A DNA stretch of 29,153 nucleotides from CAYZXT01 sp964482515 (lineage in GTDB: Bacteria > Elusimicrobiota > Elusimicrobia > FEN-1173), in the NCBI GenBank assembly GCA_964482515.1, contig CAYZXT010000033.1:1-29153 (forward strand), written 5' to 3'. Under the pieces are notes generated by a model. The model had not been told where the DNA came from, searched no databases, and saw nothing but the letters and a program-made list of their open reading frames with translations. Position 1 is the stretch's first letter, and every line of letters starts with the position of its first letter. Positions 15,830 to 23,302 of this stretch are shown piece after piece. The translations under genes and the position numbers were made by a program.

Positions 15830-16204
15830 ATGAAGAAATCCATCGTACTCCTTTTAAGCATCGCTTTTCTGGGCGCCGGGCTGGGTTCGCGGCAGGCGTC
15901 CTGTTGTATCCCTTCCCAGAAAACCGAAACAAAAATCTCTGCCTGCACACAATGCTCCAAGGACGTTCGCCTGTCCGCCCGCGCTGTGAAATGCGAATGT
16001 TGCAAAATCCAGTCGTCCGCGCCCACCGCGGCGACCGTTTCCCCCGCGGTCACTCACCCCCATTGCGTTTTCGCCGTTCTTCCGGATGATTCTTCCAAGC
16101 CCTCGACGCGCTCCGAGCTTATCACGCGTCCGCACCTGCATTCTCCGCCCGGACAAACCCTTGTCCGGACTTTTTGTTCCCGCGCCCCTCCTTCCCTCGC
16201 ATAA
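15830..16204 (+). CDS. Small Cys-rich exported protein at the head of the efflux cluster
   Basis: A 124-residue protein of no family I recognise. The start at 15830 gives a signal peptide (MKKSIVLLLSIAFLGAGLGS) and lies behind AGGA and a good promoter. The mature N-terminal part holds paired cysteines (ASCCIP, ACTQC, CECC) and an HPHC motif at about residue 79, suited to soft-metal binding. The second half is Pro/Ser/Thr-rich, with further His and one Cys. It is the first gene of the cluster with cusC-, cusB- and cusA-like genes, 119 bases upstream of the first of them. A periplasmic metal sensor, sponge or chaperone is inferred from composition and place. The C-terminal residues look less constrained. 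Confidence 0.6.
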   Translation: MKKSIVLLLSIAFLGAGLGSRQASCCIPSQKTETKISACTQCSKDVRLSARAVKCECCKIQSSAPTAATVSPAVTHPHCVFAVLPDDSSKPSTRSELITRPHLHSPPGQTLVRTFCSRAPPSLA

Positions 16205-16323
16205 CTCTCCGGATGCGGCGGCCTGATTCCGCGCCGTGCCCTATATTCGGGCAACGCGTCCGATCCAAAAAACAATCCCCATTACAATAATTCGTCCCTG
16301 AGCTCTTACTGAGCGAGGTCCAT

Positions 16324-17622
16324 ATGTTAAATAGAAATATATTTTTGATCATCGCCGTCCTGGCAACCGCCGCCGGACCGGCCACCGGCGCAGAAGGCAT
16401 CACCCTGTCCACAGGCACGATGTCCCTGGACCAGGTGTTTCAGCATATCGTCAAAAACAACCCCGACGTGCTGAGCACCCGCTACACATGGAAAGCCGCC
16501 GAGGCGCGCGCCGGGTCGGTAAAGTCTTGGCCCAATCCCATGGCCTCCTACGCCAAGGAAGAGACCCCCATGGGCGAGGAAATGACCCATTTAAGGGTGG
16601 AACAGGAAATCCCGTTTCCGGGAAAATTATCCCGGGAAGCGCAGATGGCGAAACACGAAGCCCTCATCGCCCGGGCCAAGCACCGCGCCACAACGCTGAA
16701 AGTCCTGGCGGATGCCCGGACGCTTTATTATCGGCTGTACACCTCCGACCGGCTGACGTCGTTGCTCGCGCAAAACGTTGAAACCGCCAAAACCCTCATG
16801 CGCACGGCGGAATCCCGCTTCAGCGCCTCCGGGTCGATGGGCGCTTCCAAACCCATGGGCATGGACTTGCTCATGCTGCGGACCGAGCTGGGACGCATGG
16901 AAAACATGCTGTTTGAGGAAGAACAGGAAAGGGCTCTCACCCGATTCAGATTAAACTCGCTCTTGGACCGGCCGCTGGACGCCCCGATCGCTCGGACCGA
17001 ACCGCCCGAACTGAAAGAGGTCCCGTTCACGCTCAAGGACCTCCTGGTCCGCGCCCGGTCGACCTCTCCCGAATATCTCGCGGCCACCCACGAGGAAAAC
17101 CATGCCCGATCCATGCTGTCCCGGTCCCGGTTTGAGTTCGCCCCGGACTTGAACGTTATGTACGACCGGCAGACGGCCCCGGGCGGCGAGACCGGTTACG
17201 AAGCGGGAATAGGATTGTCCTTGCCCCTGTGGATGGGACGGCCGCTCGCCCAACTACGTGAAGCGAAGGCCCACCGTCGGGAAGCGGAAACGCTGGCGCG
17301 ACGGATGAGGAACGACGCCGACCAGGAAGTGGCCCAGGAATATACGGAGATCCAGACGCACTTGACCCTTGCTCGCCGCTACGAAACGATCATCATCCCC
17401 TCGGCGGAAAGCGCCCTGCGCCTGGCCCGCCGCCAATACGAAACGGGCGGCGTGACCTATGACAAGGTGCTGCTGGCGCTGAAGTCCCTGACCGACGCCC
17501 ATATCGAATACCACAAACACGTTAACGAATACGCGGAGCACTGGGGTATTCTGGAGCAATGCTGCGGACTGGATTTATCGACGGCCGAAGAGTTGGCCCC
17601 CGAGGAGGGAAGTCATGATTAA
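16324..17622 (+). CDS. cusC: TolC-family outer-membrane efflux protein (CusC-like)
   Basis: A 432-residue outer-membrane channel of a tripartite metal efflux pump. The signal peptide ends near ATGAEG with no lipobox cysteine. The two TolC/OEP repeats can be seen: residues 35-210 contain QVFQHIVKNNPDVL and a long helix with RVEQEIPFPGKLSREAQMAKHEA, and residues 225-420 contain KDLLVRARSTSPEYLAATHEE and GIGLSLPLWMGRPLAQLREAKAHRR-type segments in order. A Met-rich stretch near residues 165-195 fits a Cu/Ag system. Helices are amphipathic with heptad spacing. Its 3' end overlaps the CusB-like gene by 8 bases. The closest class is CusC/CzcC in heavy-metal operons. Confidence 0.88.
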   Translation: MLNRNIFLIIAVLATAAGPATGAEGITLSTGTMSLDQVFQHIVKNNPDVLSTRYTWKAAEARAGSVKSWPNPMASYAKEETPMGEEMTHLRVEQEIPFPGKLSREAQMAKHEALIARAKHRATTLKVLADARTLYYRLYTSDRLTSLLAQNVETAKTLMRTAESRFSASGSMGASKPMGMDLLMLRTELGRMENMLFEEEQERALTRFRLNSLLDRPLDAPIARTEPPELKEVPFTLKDLLVRARSTSPEYLAATHEENHARSMLSRSRFEFAPDLNVMYDRQTAPGGETGYEAGIGLSLPLWMGRPLAQLREAKAHRREAETLARRMRNDADQEVAQEYTEIQTHLTLARRYETIIIPSAESALRLARRQYETGGVTYDKVLLALKSLTDAHIEYHKHVNEYAEHWGILEQCCGLDLSTAEELAPEEGSHD

Positions 17623-18715
17623 AAATTGGATATTTATTATTTTATTGGCCGCCGTCGCCGGCTTCGGAACGGCGGGCTGCAATCGCGCTTCCGCCCCCGC
17701 GCAACATTCAGCCGGGCAGAAAGCCAAATTCCACTGCCCGATGCATCCGACCTACGTTTCCGACAGGCCCGGGGATTGCCCCATCTGCGGAATGCGGCTC
17801 GTGCCCATTGAATCCGATCATGCCGCCCCGAGCAGAGAAAATCCATCCGCGGACGCGGCGACGGACCGGGCCTCCGTGTCTCTTTCCCAGGAAAAACAAC
17901 AGCTCATCGGGATGCGCACCGCGCCCGCGGAACGGCGGGACCTGGAAATCTTGATCCGGGCCAGCGGACGCGTCGCCTACGACCCCGACCTCTACAACGC
18001 CATCATCGAATACCGCGAAGCCGTCAACTCAAAGAGGAAAGTGGCGGAGAGTTCCTGGCCGGACGTGCGGGAACGGGCCGACGCCCTTATCAAATCCTCC
18101 GTCCTTCGCCTGAGGCAGATGGGACTTTCCCAGGCCCAGATCCATAAACTGGGCGGAGAAGCCGAGGACCCGACCAATCTGCTGCTCGGTGAAAAAGGCG
18201 GCTCCGTCTGGGTCTACGCCCAGATCTACGAGTACGAGGCGGGCCTCGTGAAAGCGGGCCAAACCATGGAAGTGACGTCCTCGGCCAACCCCGGCCGGGT
18301 TCTGAAGGGGCGGGTCGTGGCCGTCGACAGCATCCTGGACCCTGAAACGCGGACGCTTCGCGTGCGGGGCGAAGTCCAAAATCCGGAGGACCTCCTGAAA
18401 CCGGAGATGTACGTGGACGCGGTCATCCGCGTGGCGCTCGGCAACAAGCTGGCCGTGCCGGCGGATGCCGTTTTGGATTCCGGAACGAGGAAGATCGTTT
18501 TCGTCGAGAGCGCCCCCGGAAAGTTCGATCCGCGCGAAATCACCGTGGGCCGCAAGGCGCAGGATCATTATGAAGTCGTGTCGGGCCTTCAGGAAAACGA
18601 GAAGGTGGTGGTGTCCGCCAACTTCCTGATCGATTCCGAATCGCGCCTCAAGGCCGCGCTCTCGCAAACGGGCTCCGGCGCCGCGCCCAGCAGCGACGGC
18701 GCGCACCACCATTAG
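17615..18715 (+). CDS. cusB: RND efflux periplasmic adaptor lipoprotein with N-terminal heavy-metal-binding domain (CusB-like)
   Basis: A 366-residue membrane-fusion protein that joins the RND pump to the TolC-type channel. Residues 1-22 are a lipoprotein signal with a GTAGC lipobox (Cys22), though Thr at -3 is atypical. Residues 39-64 form a heavy-metal-binding domain, CPMHP followed by CPICGM. The MFP core follows: RASGRVAYDPDLY, a short helical hairpin, VWVYAQIYEYEAGLVKAGQ, and a beta-barrel/membrane-proximal part ending in GLQENEKVVVSANFLIDSESRL. The C-terminus is His-rich (AHHH). A GGAGGGAAG Shine-Dalgarno lies within the preceding gene, which it overlaps by 8 bases. Cu(I)/Ag(I) is the probable substrate given the CusA-like pump downstream. 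Confidence 0.92.
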   Translation: MIKNWIFIILLAAVAGFGTAGCNRASAPAQHSAGQKAKFHCPMHPTYVSDRPGDCPICGMRLVPIESDHAAPSRENPSADAATDRASVSLSQEKQQLIGMRTAPAERRDLEILIRASGRVAYDPDLYNAIIEYREAVNSKRKVAESSWPDVRERADALIKSSVLRLRQMGLSQAQIHKLGGEAEDPTNLLLGEKGGSVWVYAQIYEYEAGLVKAGQTMEVTSSANPGRVLKGRVVAVDSILDPETRTLRVRGEVQNPEDLLKPEMYVDAVIRVALGNKLAVPADAVLDSGTRKIVFVESAPGKFDPREITVGRKAQDHYEVVSGLQENEKVVVSANFLIDSESRLKAALSQTGSGAAPSSDGAHHH

Positions 18716-18724
18716 GAGGCCGCC

Positions 18725-21700
18725 ATGATCGAAAAAATCATCGATTTCTGCGCGCGCAACAAATTCATCGTCCTGATGCTGGCGCTGGTCGGGATCGGCG
18801 CCGGGATTTACGCCATGAAGCGCGTTCCGCTGGATGCCCTGCCCGATCTCTCCGACACGCAGGTCATCGTCTATTCCCGCTGGGACCGCAGCCCCGACAT
18901 CCTGGAGGACCAAGTGACGTACCCGATCGTCACCGCGCTCCTCGGCGCGCCGAAGGTGAAGGCCGTCCGCGGCTTTTCCGATTTCGGGTTTTCCTACGTC
19001 TACATCATCTTCGAGGACGGGACCGACGTCTATTGGGCCCGCAGCCGCGTGCTGGAATATCTCTCCAAGATATTGCCCCGCCTTCCCGAAGGGGTGAAGA
19101 CCGAGCTCGGCCCCGACGCCACGGGCGTGGGCTGGGTCTTCCAATATGCCCTCGTCGACAAAACCGGGAAGAACGATCTGGCCCAGCTGCGGAGTTTCCA
19201 GGATTGGTACCTGCGTTACTGGCTCCAGTCGGTCCCGGGCGTGGCCGAGGTCGCTTCCATCGGCGGTTTCCAAAAACAGTACCAGGTGAACGTCAACCCC
19301 AACGCGCTCCAGGCCTATAACGTTCCCATCATGAACGTGGTGGACGCCATCCGCCGGGGAAACAACGACGTCGGCGGAAGGCTGGTGGAATTCGGCGGCG
19401 CCGAGTATATGGTGCGCGGGCGCGGCTATGCCAAAAGCGTCGCCGACATCGAGGACATCGTCGTCAGCCGCGACATGAAGGGCACGCCGGTGCTGGTCAA
19501 GAACGTGGCGAAGGTGGTCCTCGGGCCCGACATCCGCCGCGGCGTCGCGGACCTGGACGGCGAGGGCGACGCCGTGGGCGGCATCGTGGTGATGCGCTAC
19601 GGCGAAAACGCCCTCAACGTGATCAAGCGCGTCAAAGACAAGCTGGAGGAAATAAAGCCGTCCCTGCCCGAAGGCGTGGAGATCGTCACCACCTACGATC
19701 GCTCCGAGCTCATCAAGGAAGCCATCCGCACCGTGAGCGAGGCACTGACCGTGGAAATGATCATCGTCAGCCTGGTCATCATCATCTTCCTCCTCCACTT
19801 CCCCAGCGCCCTGCTGCCGATCGTCACCCTGCCCGTGGCCACGCTCATGAGCTTCATCCCGATGATGTTCATGCGCATCACCTCCAGCGTCATGTCGCTG
19901 GGCGGCATCGCCGTCGCCGTCGGAGACATGGTGGACGCCTCCATCGTGATGGCGGAGAACGCCCACAAGAAACTGGAAGACTGGATGAAGGACGGAAGGA
20001 AGGGCGACCATCGGGAAGTCATCATCCAGGCCATGAAAGAGGTGGGCCCTTCGGCTTTTTACTCTCTCATGGTGATGGCCATCGCCTTCCTGCCCATCTT
20101 CGTCTTGGAGGGACAGGCGGGGCGGCTCTTCAAACCCCTGGCCTACACCAAAAATCTGGCCCTCGCCCTGGCCGCCATCCTGGCCATCACGTTGGCCCCG
20201 GCCGTGCGGCTGCTTTTCACGCGGCTGGATCCCTACACCTTCAAGCCGGCCTGGCTCGCCCAAATCGCCACGGCCCTCTTCGTCGGAAAAATGTATCCGG
20301 AGGAAGAACATCCCGTCAGCCGCCCCATGTTCAAGATCTATGGACCGGCCGTGAACTGGGTGATCAAGTTTCGCAAATGGGTATTGATCGGAGCGGCGGC
20401 GTTGGTGGCGATCACGATCCCCGTCTATTTCCAACTCGGCCGCGAATTCATGCCGACCCTGGAAGAGGGTTCCATCCTCTACATGCCCACCACGCTGCCG
20501 GGGCTTTCCGTCACCGAAGCGCAGCGGCTGCTCCAGACGCAGGACCAAATCCTGAAAAGCTTCCCCGAGGTGGAACGGGTCTTCGGCAAGGCGGGCCGCG
20601 CCGAGACATCGACGGACCCCGCGCCCTTTTCCATGATGGAAACCACCGTCGTTCTGAAACCGAAGGCGCAATGGCGCAAAAATATTTCTTTCAACGAGTT
20701 GGTGGACGAGATGGACCAAAAGATGCGCTTCGCCGGCGTCACCAACGCCTGGACCATGCCCATCAAGGCGCGGATCGACATGCTGACCACGGGCGTGCGG
20801 ACGCCGGTCGGCATCAAGGTCTTCGGCGCCGACCTGAAGGAGATCGAACAAATTGGAGCGCGCCTGGAGATGATCCTCCGCGACGTGCGCGGCACCCGCA
20901 GCGTCTTCGCCGAAAGGACGACCGGAGGATACTTCCTGGACTTCGTTTTGAAACGTGACCAGCTGGCCCGCTACGGCCTCAGCGTCGACGAAGCCAACAT
21001 GGTCGTCATGTCGGCCATCGGCGGAGAGCCCGTCACCACCGTCATCGAGGGCCGGGAACGGTATTCGGTGAACGTGCGTTACGCGCGGGAATTCCGGGAC
21101 GACCTGGAGAAACTCCGGCGCGTACTCGTCCCCACCATGTCCGGCGCCCATATTCCGATCACGCAGATCGCGGACATCCAGATGGTGCAAGGACCGTCCA
21201 TGATCCGGAATGAAAACGGAATGCTGGCCGGGTATGTCTACGTGGACGTGGCGGACCGGGACGTGGGGAGCTACGTGGCCGAAGCCAAAAACATCGTCCG
21301 GGAGAAGCTGTCCCTGAAGCCCGGCTATTCCCTGGTCTGGAGCGGACAATACGAAAGCATGATGGCGGTCAAACAAAAACTCATGGTCGTCGTGCCGCTC
21401 ACGCTCTTCATCATCGTCGTGCTCCTCTATATGAGTACCAAGTCTCTTGTGAAAACCGGCATCGTGCTGTTGGCCGTTCCCTTCAGCGCCGTCGGCGCCA
21501 TTTGGCTGCTGTGGGCCCTCGACTACAATATGAGCACCGCGGTCTGGGCCGGCATCATCGCCTTGCTGGGCCTGGACGCGGAAACCGGCGTCTTCATGCT
21601 CCTGTATTTGGACATGGCCTATGATGAACGGGTGAAGGAGGGAAGGATGAAGACTTTCGACGACTTAAAGGAAGCTGTGGTCCACGGTTCGGTCCGGCGG

Positions 21701-21901
21701 ATCCGGCCCAAAGTGATGACCGTGGCCACCAACTTCCTGGGGTTCCTTCCCATCCTGTGGGCCGCGGGGGCAGGCTCCGACGTCATGAAGCGCATCGCGG
21801 CGCCCATGGTGGGCGGATTGTTCACGTCATTCATCCTGGAACTTTTGGTTTATCCCGCCATCTATTTCATATGGAAGTGGCGATACGAGATGAAGCGCTG
21901 A
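18725..21901 (+). CDS. cusA: Heavy-metal efflux RND pump, CusA/CzcA family
   Basis: A 1058-residue inner-membrane proton/metal antiporter with the usual length and twelve-helix plan of HME-RND pumps. The first helix spans residues 13-30. The TM4 motif IAVAVGDMVDASIVMAENAHKK keeps the proton-relay Asp of MVDA and the ENAHK seen in CusA. The periplasmic cleft region has FGKAGRAETSTDPAPFSMMET (Met637/638) and ARIDMLTTGV (Met686), matching two of the three metal-binding methionines of E. coli CusA as I recall them. This favours Cu(I)/Ag(I) over the divalent CzcA class. It begins 9 bases after the adaptor gene behind AGGAGG. No CusF gene follows; a small metal-binding lipoprotein gene takes that place. 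Confidence 0.95.
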   Translation: MIEKIIDFCARNKFIVLMLALVGIGAGIYAMKRVPLDALPDLSDTQVIVYSRWDRSPDILEDQVTYPIVTALLGAPKVKAVRGFSDFGFSYVYIIFEDGTDVYWARSRVLEYLSKILPRLPEGVKTELGPDATGVGWVFQYALVDKTGKNDLAQLRSFQDWYLRYWLQSVPGVAEVASIGGFQKQYQVNVNPNALQAYNVPIMNVVDAIRRGNNDVGGRLVEFGGAEYMVRGRGYAKSVADIEDIVVSRDMKGTPVLVKNVAKVVLGPDIRRGVADLDGEGDAVGGIVVMRYGENALNVIKRVKDKLEEIKPSLPEGVEIVTTYDRSELIKEAIRTVSEALTVEMIIVSLVIIIFLLHFPSALLPIVTLPVATLMSFIPMMFMRITSSVMSLGGIAVAVGDMVDASIVMAENAHKKLEDWMKDGRKGDHREVIIQAMKEVGPSAFYSLMVMAIAFLPIFVLEGQAGRLFKPLAYTKNLALALAAILAITLAPAVRLLFTRLDPYTFKPAWLAQIATALFVGKMYPEEEHPVSRPMFKIYGPAVNWVIKFRKWVLIGAAALVAITIPVYFQLGREFMPTLEEGSILYMPTTLPGLSVTEAQRLLQTQDQILKSFPEVERVFGKAGRAETSTDPAPFSMMETTVVLKPKAQWRKNISFNELVDEMDQKMRFAGVTNAWTMPIKARIDMLTTGVRTPVGIKVFGADLKEIEQIGARLEMILRDVRGTRSVFAERTTGGYFLDFVLKRDQLARYGLSVDEANMVVMSAIGGEPVTTVIEGRERYSVNVRYAREFRDDLEKLRRVLVPTMSGAHIPITQIADIQMVQGPSMIRNENGMLAGYVYVDVADRDVGSYVAEAKNIVREKLSLKPGYSLVWSGQYESMMAVKQKLMVVVPLTLFIIVVLLYMSTKSLVKTGIVLLAVPFSAVGAIWLLWALDYNMSTAVWAGIIALLGLDAETGVFMLLYLDMAYDERVKEGRMKTFDDLKEAVVHGSVRRIRPKVMTVATNFLGFLPILWAAGAGSDVMKRIAAPMVGGLFTSFILELLVYPAIYFIWKWRYEMKR

Positions 21902-21910
21902 CAACCGTCA

Positions 21911-21939
21911 CTGGCATTCTCGTTAAAAAGTTATAAGAT
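21911..21939 (+). promoter_or_regulatory. Possible promoter of the metal-binding lipoprotein gene
   Basis: CTGGCA (21911-21916), 17 bases, then TAAGAT (21934-21939): four of six matches in each box. The leader would include a 5-bp hairpin, 21946-21950 with 21960-21964. Read-through from the cusA-like gene is equally possible. Confidence 0.3.
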
Positions 21940-21991
21940 AAATCAGCGTCGTAATTACAGACGCATGTTTCCAAATAAAAAGGAGAAATAA

Positions 21992-22240
21992 ATGAAACGC
22001 ACCACCCTTGGAATTGCAGCCCTCACGATCCTCTCAGGCCTTGTTTTCTCGGCCTGCCAGAAAAAAACCGAAGAAGCCGCCATGCCGGCCGCGACCGAAG
22101 CGGCAGCACCCGCGGCCACCGACGCCGCAGCTCCCGCCGCAACGACGGTCGTCTACACCTGCCCCATGCACCCTGAAGTCAATCAAGCCGCGCCCGGCAA
22201 ATGCTCCGCGTGCGGAATGGACCTCGTTCAAAAGTCCTAA
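21992..22240 (+). CDS. Small heavy-metal-binding-domain lipoprotein
   Basis: An 82-residue lipoprotein. The lipobox FSAC (Cys22) ends the signal sequence. An Ala/Pro/Thr linker (residues 26-52) leads to a heavy-metal-binding domain, residues 55-79, with CPMHPEV (Cys57, His60) and CSACGMDL (Cys71, Cys74, Met76). This is the same domain found at the N-terminus of the CusB-like adaptor here and of many copper ATPases. An AGGAG Shine-Dalgarno stands 6 bases before the ATG. Placed 90 bases after the cusA-like gene and before a terminator, it probably hands periplasmic Cu/Ag to the pump, in the position of CusF; that role is inference. Confidence 0.85.
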   Translation: MKRTTLGIAALTILSGLVFSACQKKTEEAAMPAATEAAAPAATDAAAPAATTVVYTCPMHPEVNQAAPGKCSACGMDLVQKS

Positions 22241-22255
22241 TACACTCTCAATCCG

Positions 22256-22294
22256 CGGCCCGGAGGATTTTCTCCTCCGGGCCGTTGTGATTTT
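22256..22294 (+). terminator. Intrinsic terminator of the metal efflux cluster
   Basis: A perfect 12-bp GC-rich stem (22256-22267 with 22273-22284) with a TTTTC loop is followed by the imperfect T-tract TTGTGATTTT. It lies 15 bases after the lipoprotein stop codon. Confidence 0.8.
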
Positions 22295-22348
22295 GGTCAC
22301 ACTTTCCCCGTTTTTTCGTCGAAGCTCCGTTGGTATTTGTAAATTAAC

Positions 22349-22377
22349 TTGACAAAAATCGTCTCAGGGGATAGATA
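22349..22377 (+). promoter_or_regulatory. Sigma70-type promoter upstream of a possible small gene
   Basis: TTGACA (22349-22354), 17 bases, then TAGATA (22372-22377). The spacer contains TCTCAGGG, also present in the riboswitch promoter at 22744. Transcription should start near 22384. The leader holds a hairpin pairing 22394-22401 with 22407-22416, bulging two A residues. Confidence 0.6.
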
Positions 22378-22433
22378 TCGGGTAGCAGGATTTGATTCCC
22401 GCCCGTCGGGAAAATCGGTATCGGAGCAACGCC

Positions 22434-22604
22434 ATGGTTTCCAAATACAGCCTCCTCTTCGACGTAAAATTCCAGTCCATGTTCCCCCTTCGCCAGAAGA
22501 AAGACGCCGCGGTCATCGCCACGGCTTTGTTGTCGGACGACCGCCATCCTCTCCGGAAGGAAAACGCTTCGGACGCCCAGGCCCTCTCTCCCATAAAAGA
22601 ATGA
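22434..22604 (+). CDS. Possible small protein, 56 residues, unknown
   Basis: A short reading frame (start MVSKYSLLFDVKFQSMF, end ALSPIKE) that I do not recognise. Three points support it: a promoter at 22349-22377, a GGAG element 7 bases before the ATG, and third codon positions rich in G and C like the neighbours. There is no signal peptide or membrane segment, and the C-terminal half is charged. Against it are its length and lack of any known motif. It could instead be a leader RNA. The bases from 22605 to 22743 hold no further feature apart from a weak 6-bp hairpin (ATTTTC/GAAAAT) near 22612-22628. Confidence 0.35.
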   Translation: MVSKYSLLFDVKFQSMFPLRQKKDAAVIATALLSDDRHPLRKENASDAQALSPIKE

Positions 22605-22743
22605 CGCTTATTTTCAGCGCGAAAATCCTTTAAAATTCCTTTATCCACCCCCGGAAACCCCGCCCCATCCGTTCCCTCTCATCGACGATTTCCCGAAGCG
22701 TAAACAAAAGCGACAAACATCAAAATTTTACAACTAAGTTCAC

Positions 22744-22772
22744 TTGACATTGCCATGTTCTCAGGGTAAATA
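22744..22772 (+). promoter_or_regulatory. Sigma70-type promoter driving the riboswitch operon
   Basis: A perfect TTGACA (22744-22749), a 17-base spacer, then TAAATA (22767-22772). The expected start, near 22779, coincides with the first bases of the riboswitch aptamer, which strongly supports both calls. Confidence 0.8.
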
Positions 22773-22776
22773 ACGA

Positions 22777-22859
22777 GTGCGACAAAGGCACACCCGTCGA
22801 AAGGCGGGGCCGCAAAGCCACGGACCTAAAGCGAAGCCGCAAGGCAGCCGGGCTACCGA
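22777..22859 (+). promoter_or_regulatory. Cyclic-di-GMP-I (GEMM-I) riboswitch
   Basis: The leader matches the GEMM-I consensus in order: AAAGGCACACC; a stem CCCGTC/GGCGGG closed by a GAAA tetraloop (22793-22808); CCGCAAAGCC (consensus GACGCAAAGCC); a tetraloop-receptor-like CCTAAA/AAGG around the small hairpin GCG-AAGC-CGC; and the 3' end GCCGGGCTACCG. It lies 7 bases after the -10 box and 17 bases before the ATG at 22877. No intrinsic terminator follows the aptamer, and the Shine-Dalgarno TGGAG begins 8 bases after it, so control is probably at translation. The sign of regulation cannot be told by eye. The ligand is assigned from the established family. Confidence 0.9.
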
Positions 22860-22876
22860 AAAAACGTGGAGCTTCG

Positions 22877-23302
22877 ATGCACACCAACCGCCGAGTTCTG
22901 ATGTCCGCCCTTCTCTTGCTGGGAATCATTCCAGCGTCCATCTTCGCCGATGAAAACGTCGCCCGTCCCAACCGAGATGAAGTCCGTTCCCAATTGCGCC
23001 GATCCAGCCGGTTCGCCGGCCCCCAGGCCGCCCTTCCGAACGCCTTTCAGGTCCGGTATTCTCTCGCGAAAGACGCCGCTCTTTCGGTCACGCTCTTAGA
23101 CATCCACCGCATCCCGCTCCGCACTTTCCAAATCCCCAAGGGCGAACCCGGCACGCAGCCGGGCGACAACGTCCTCACCATCTGGGACGGCAAGGACAGC
23201 CACGGGAAAGACGTCCCCGCCGGCGAATACTGGGCCGCGCTTTCTTTCCGCTTTGAGGACGGCACCGTGGACAACAAACGTTTCCGGATGGTGAAGCCAT
23301 GA
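22877..23302 (+). CDS. Small exported protein with FlgD-type Ig fold
   Basis: A 141-residue protein, first gene behind the c-di-GMP riboswitch. Residues 1-25 (LLLLGIIPASIFADE region) form a signal peptide. Residues 50-140 form a FlgD-like Ig domain: FQVRYSLAKDAALSVTLLDIHR, then TIWDGKDSHGKDVPAGEYWAA, then DNKRFRMVKP. There is no other domain, so it is a free single Ig module. The TGGAG Shine-Dalgarno 5 bases before the ATG supports the start. Its stop overlaps the beta-propeller gene in an ATGA arrangement, so the two are co-translated. In other proteins this domain is a C-terminal cap or sorting module. A separate copy may be a chaperone, plug or subunit; its function is not known. Confidence 0.78.
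   Translation: MHTNRRVLMSALLLLGIIPASIFADENVARPNRDEVRSQLRRSSRFAGPQAALPNAFQVRYSLAKDAALSVTLLDIHRIPLRTFQIPKGEPGTQPGDNVLTIWDGKDSHGKDVPAGEYWAALSFRFEDGTVDNKRFRMVKP

Noticed and set aside
15718..16053. 111-codon minus-strand frame opposite the Cys-rich protein
   Set aside because: No Shine-Dalgarno or motif. The plus-strand frame has a promoter, signal peptide and ordered Cys motifs.
18029..21376. 1115-codon open frame on the minus strand
   Set aside because: It lies opposite the cusB- and cusA-like genes, is made of His/Asp/Gly/Val-rich antisense composition, and has no start signals or motifs. The plus-strand genes there are unmistakable.
22394..22416. A second riboswitch in the leader at 22384-22433
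   Set aside because: There is one modest hairpin with an A-bulge but no match to any aptamer consensus I know; kept only as a leader hairpin.
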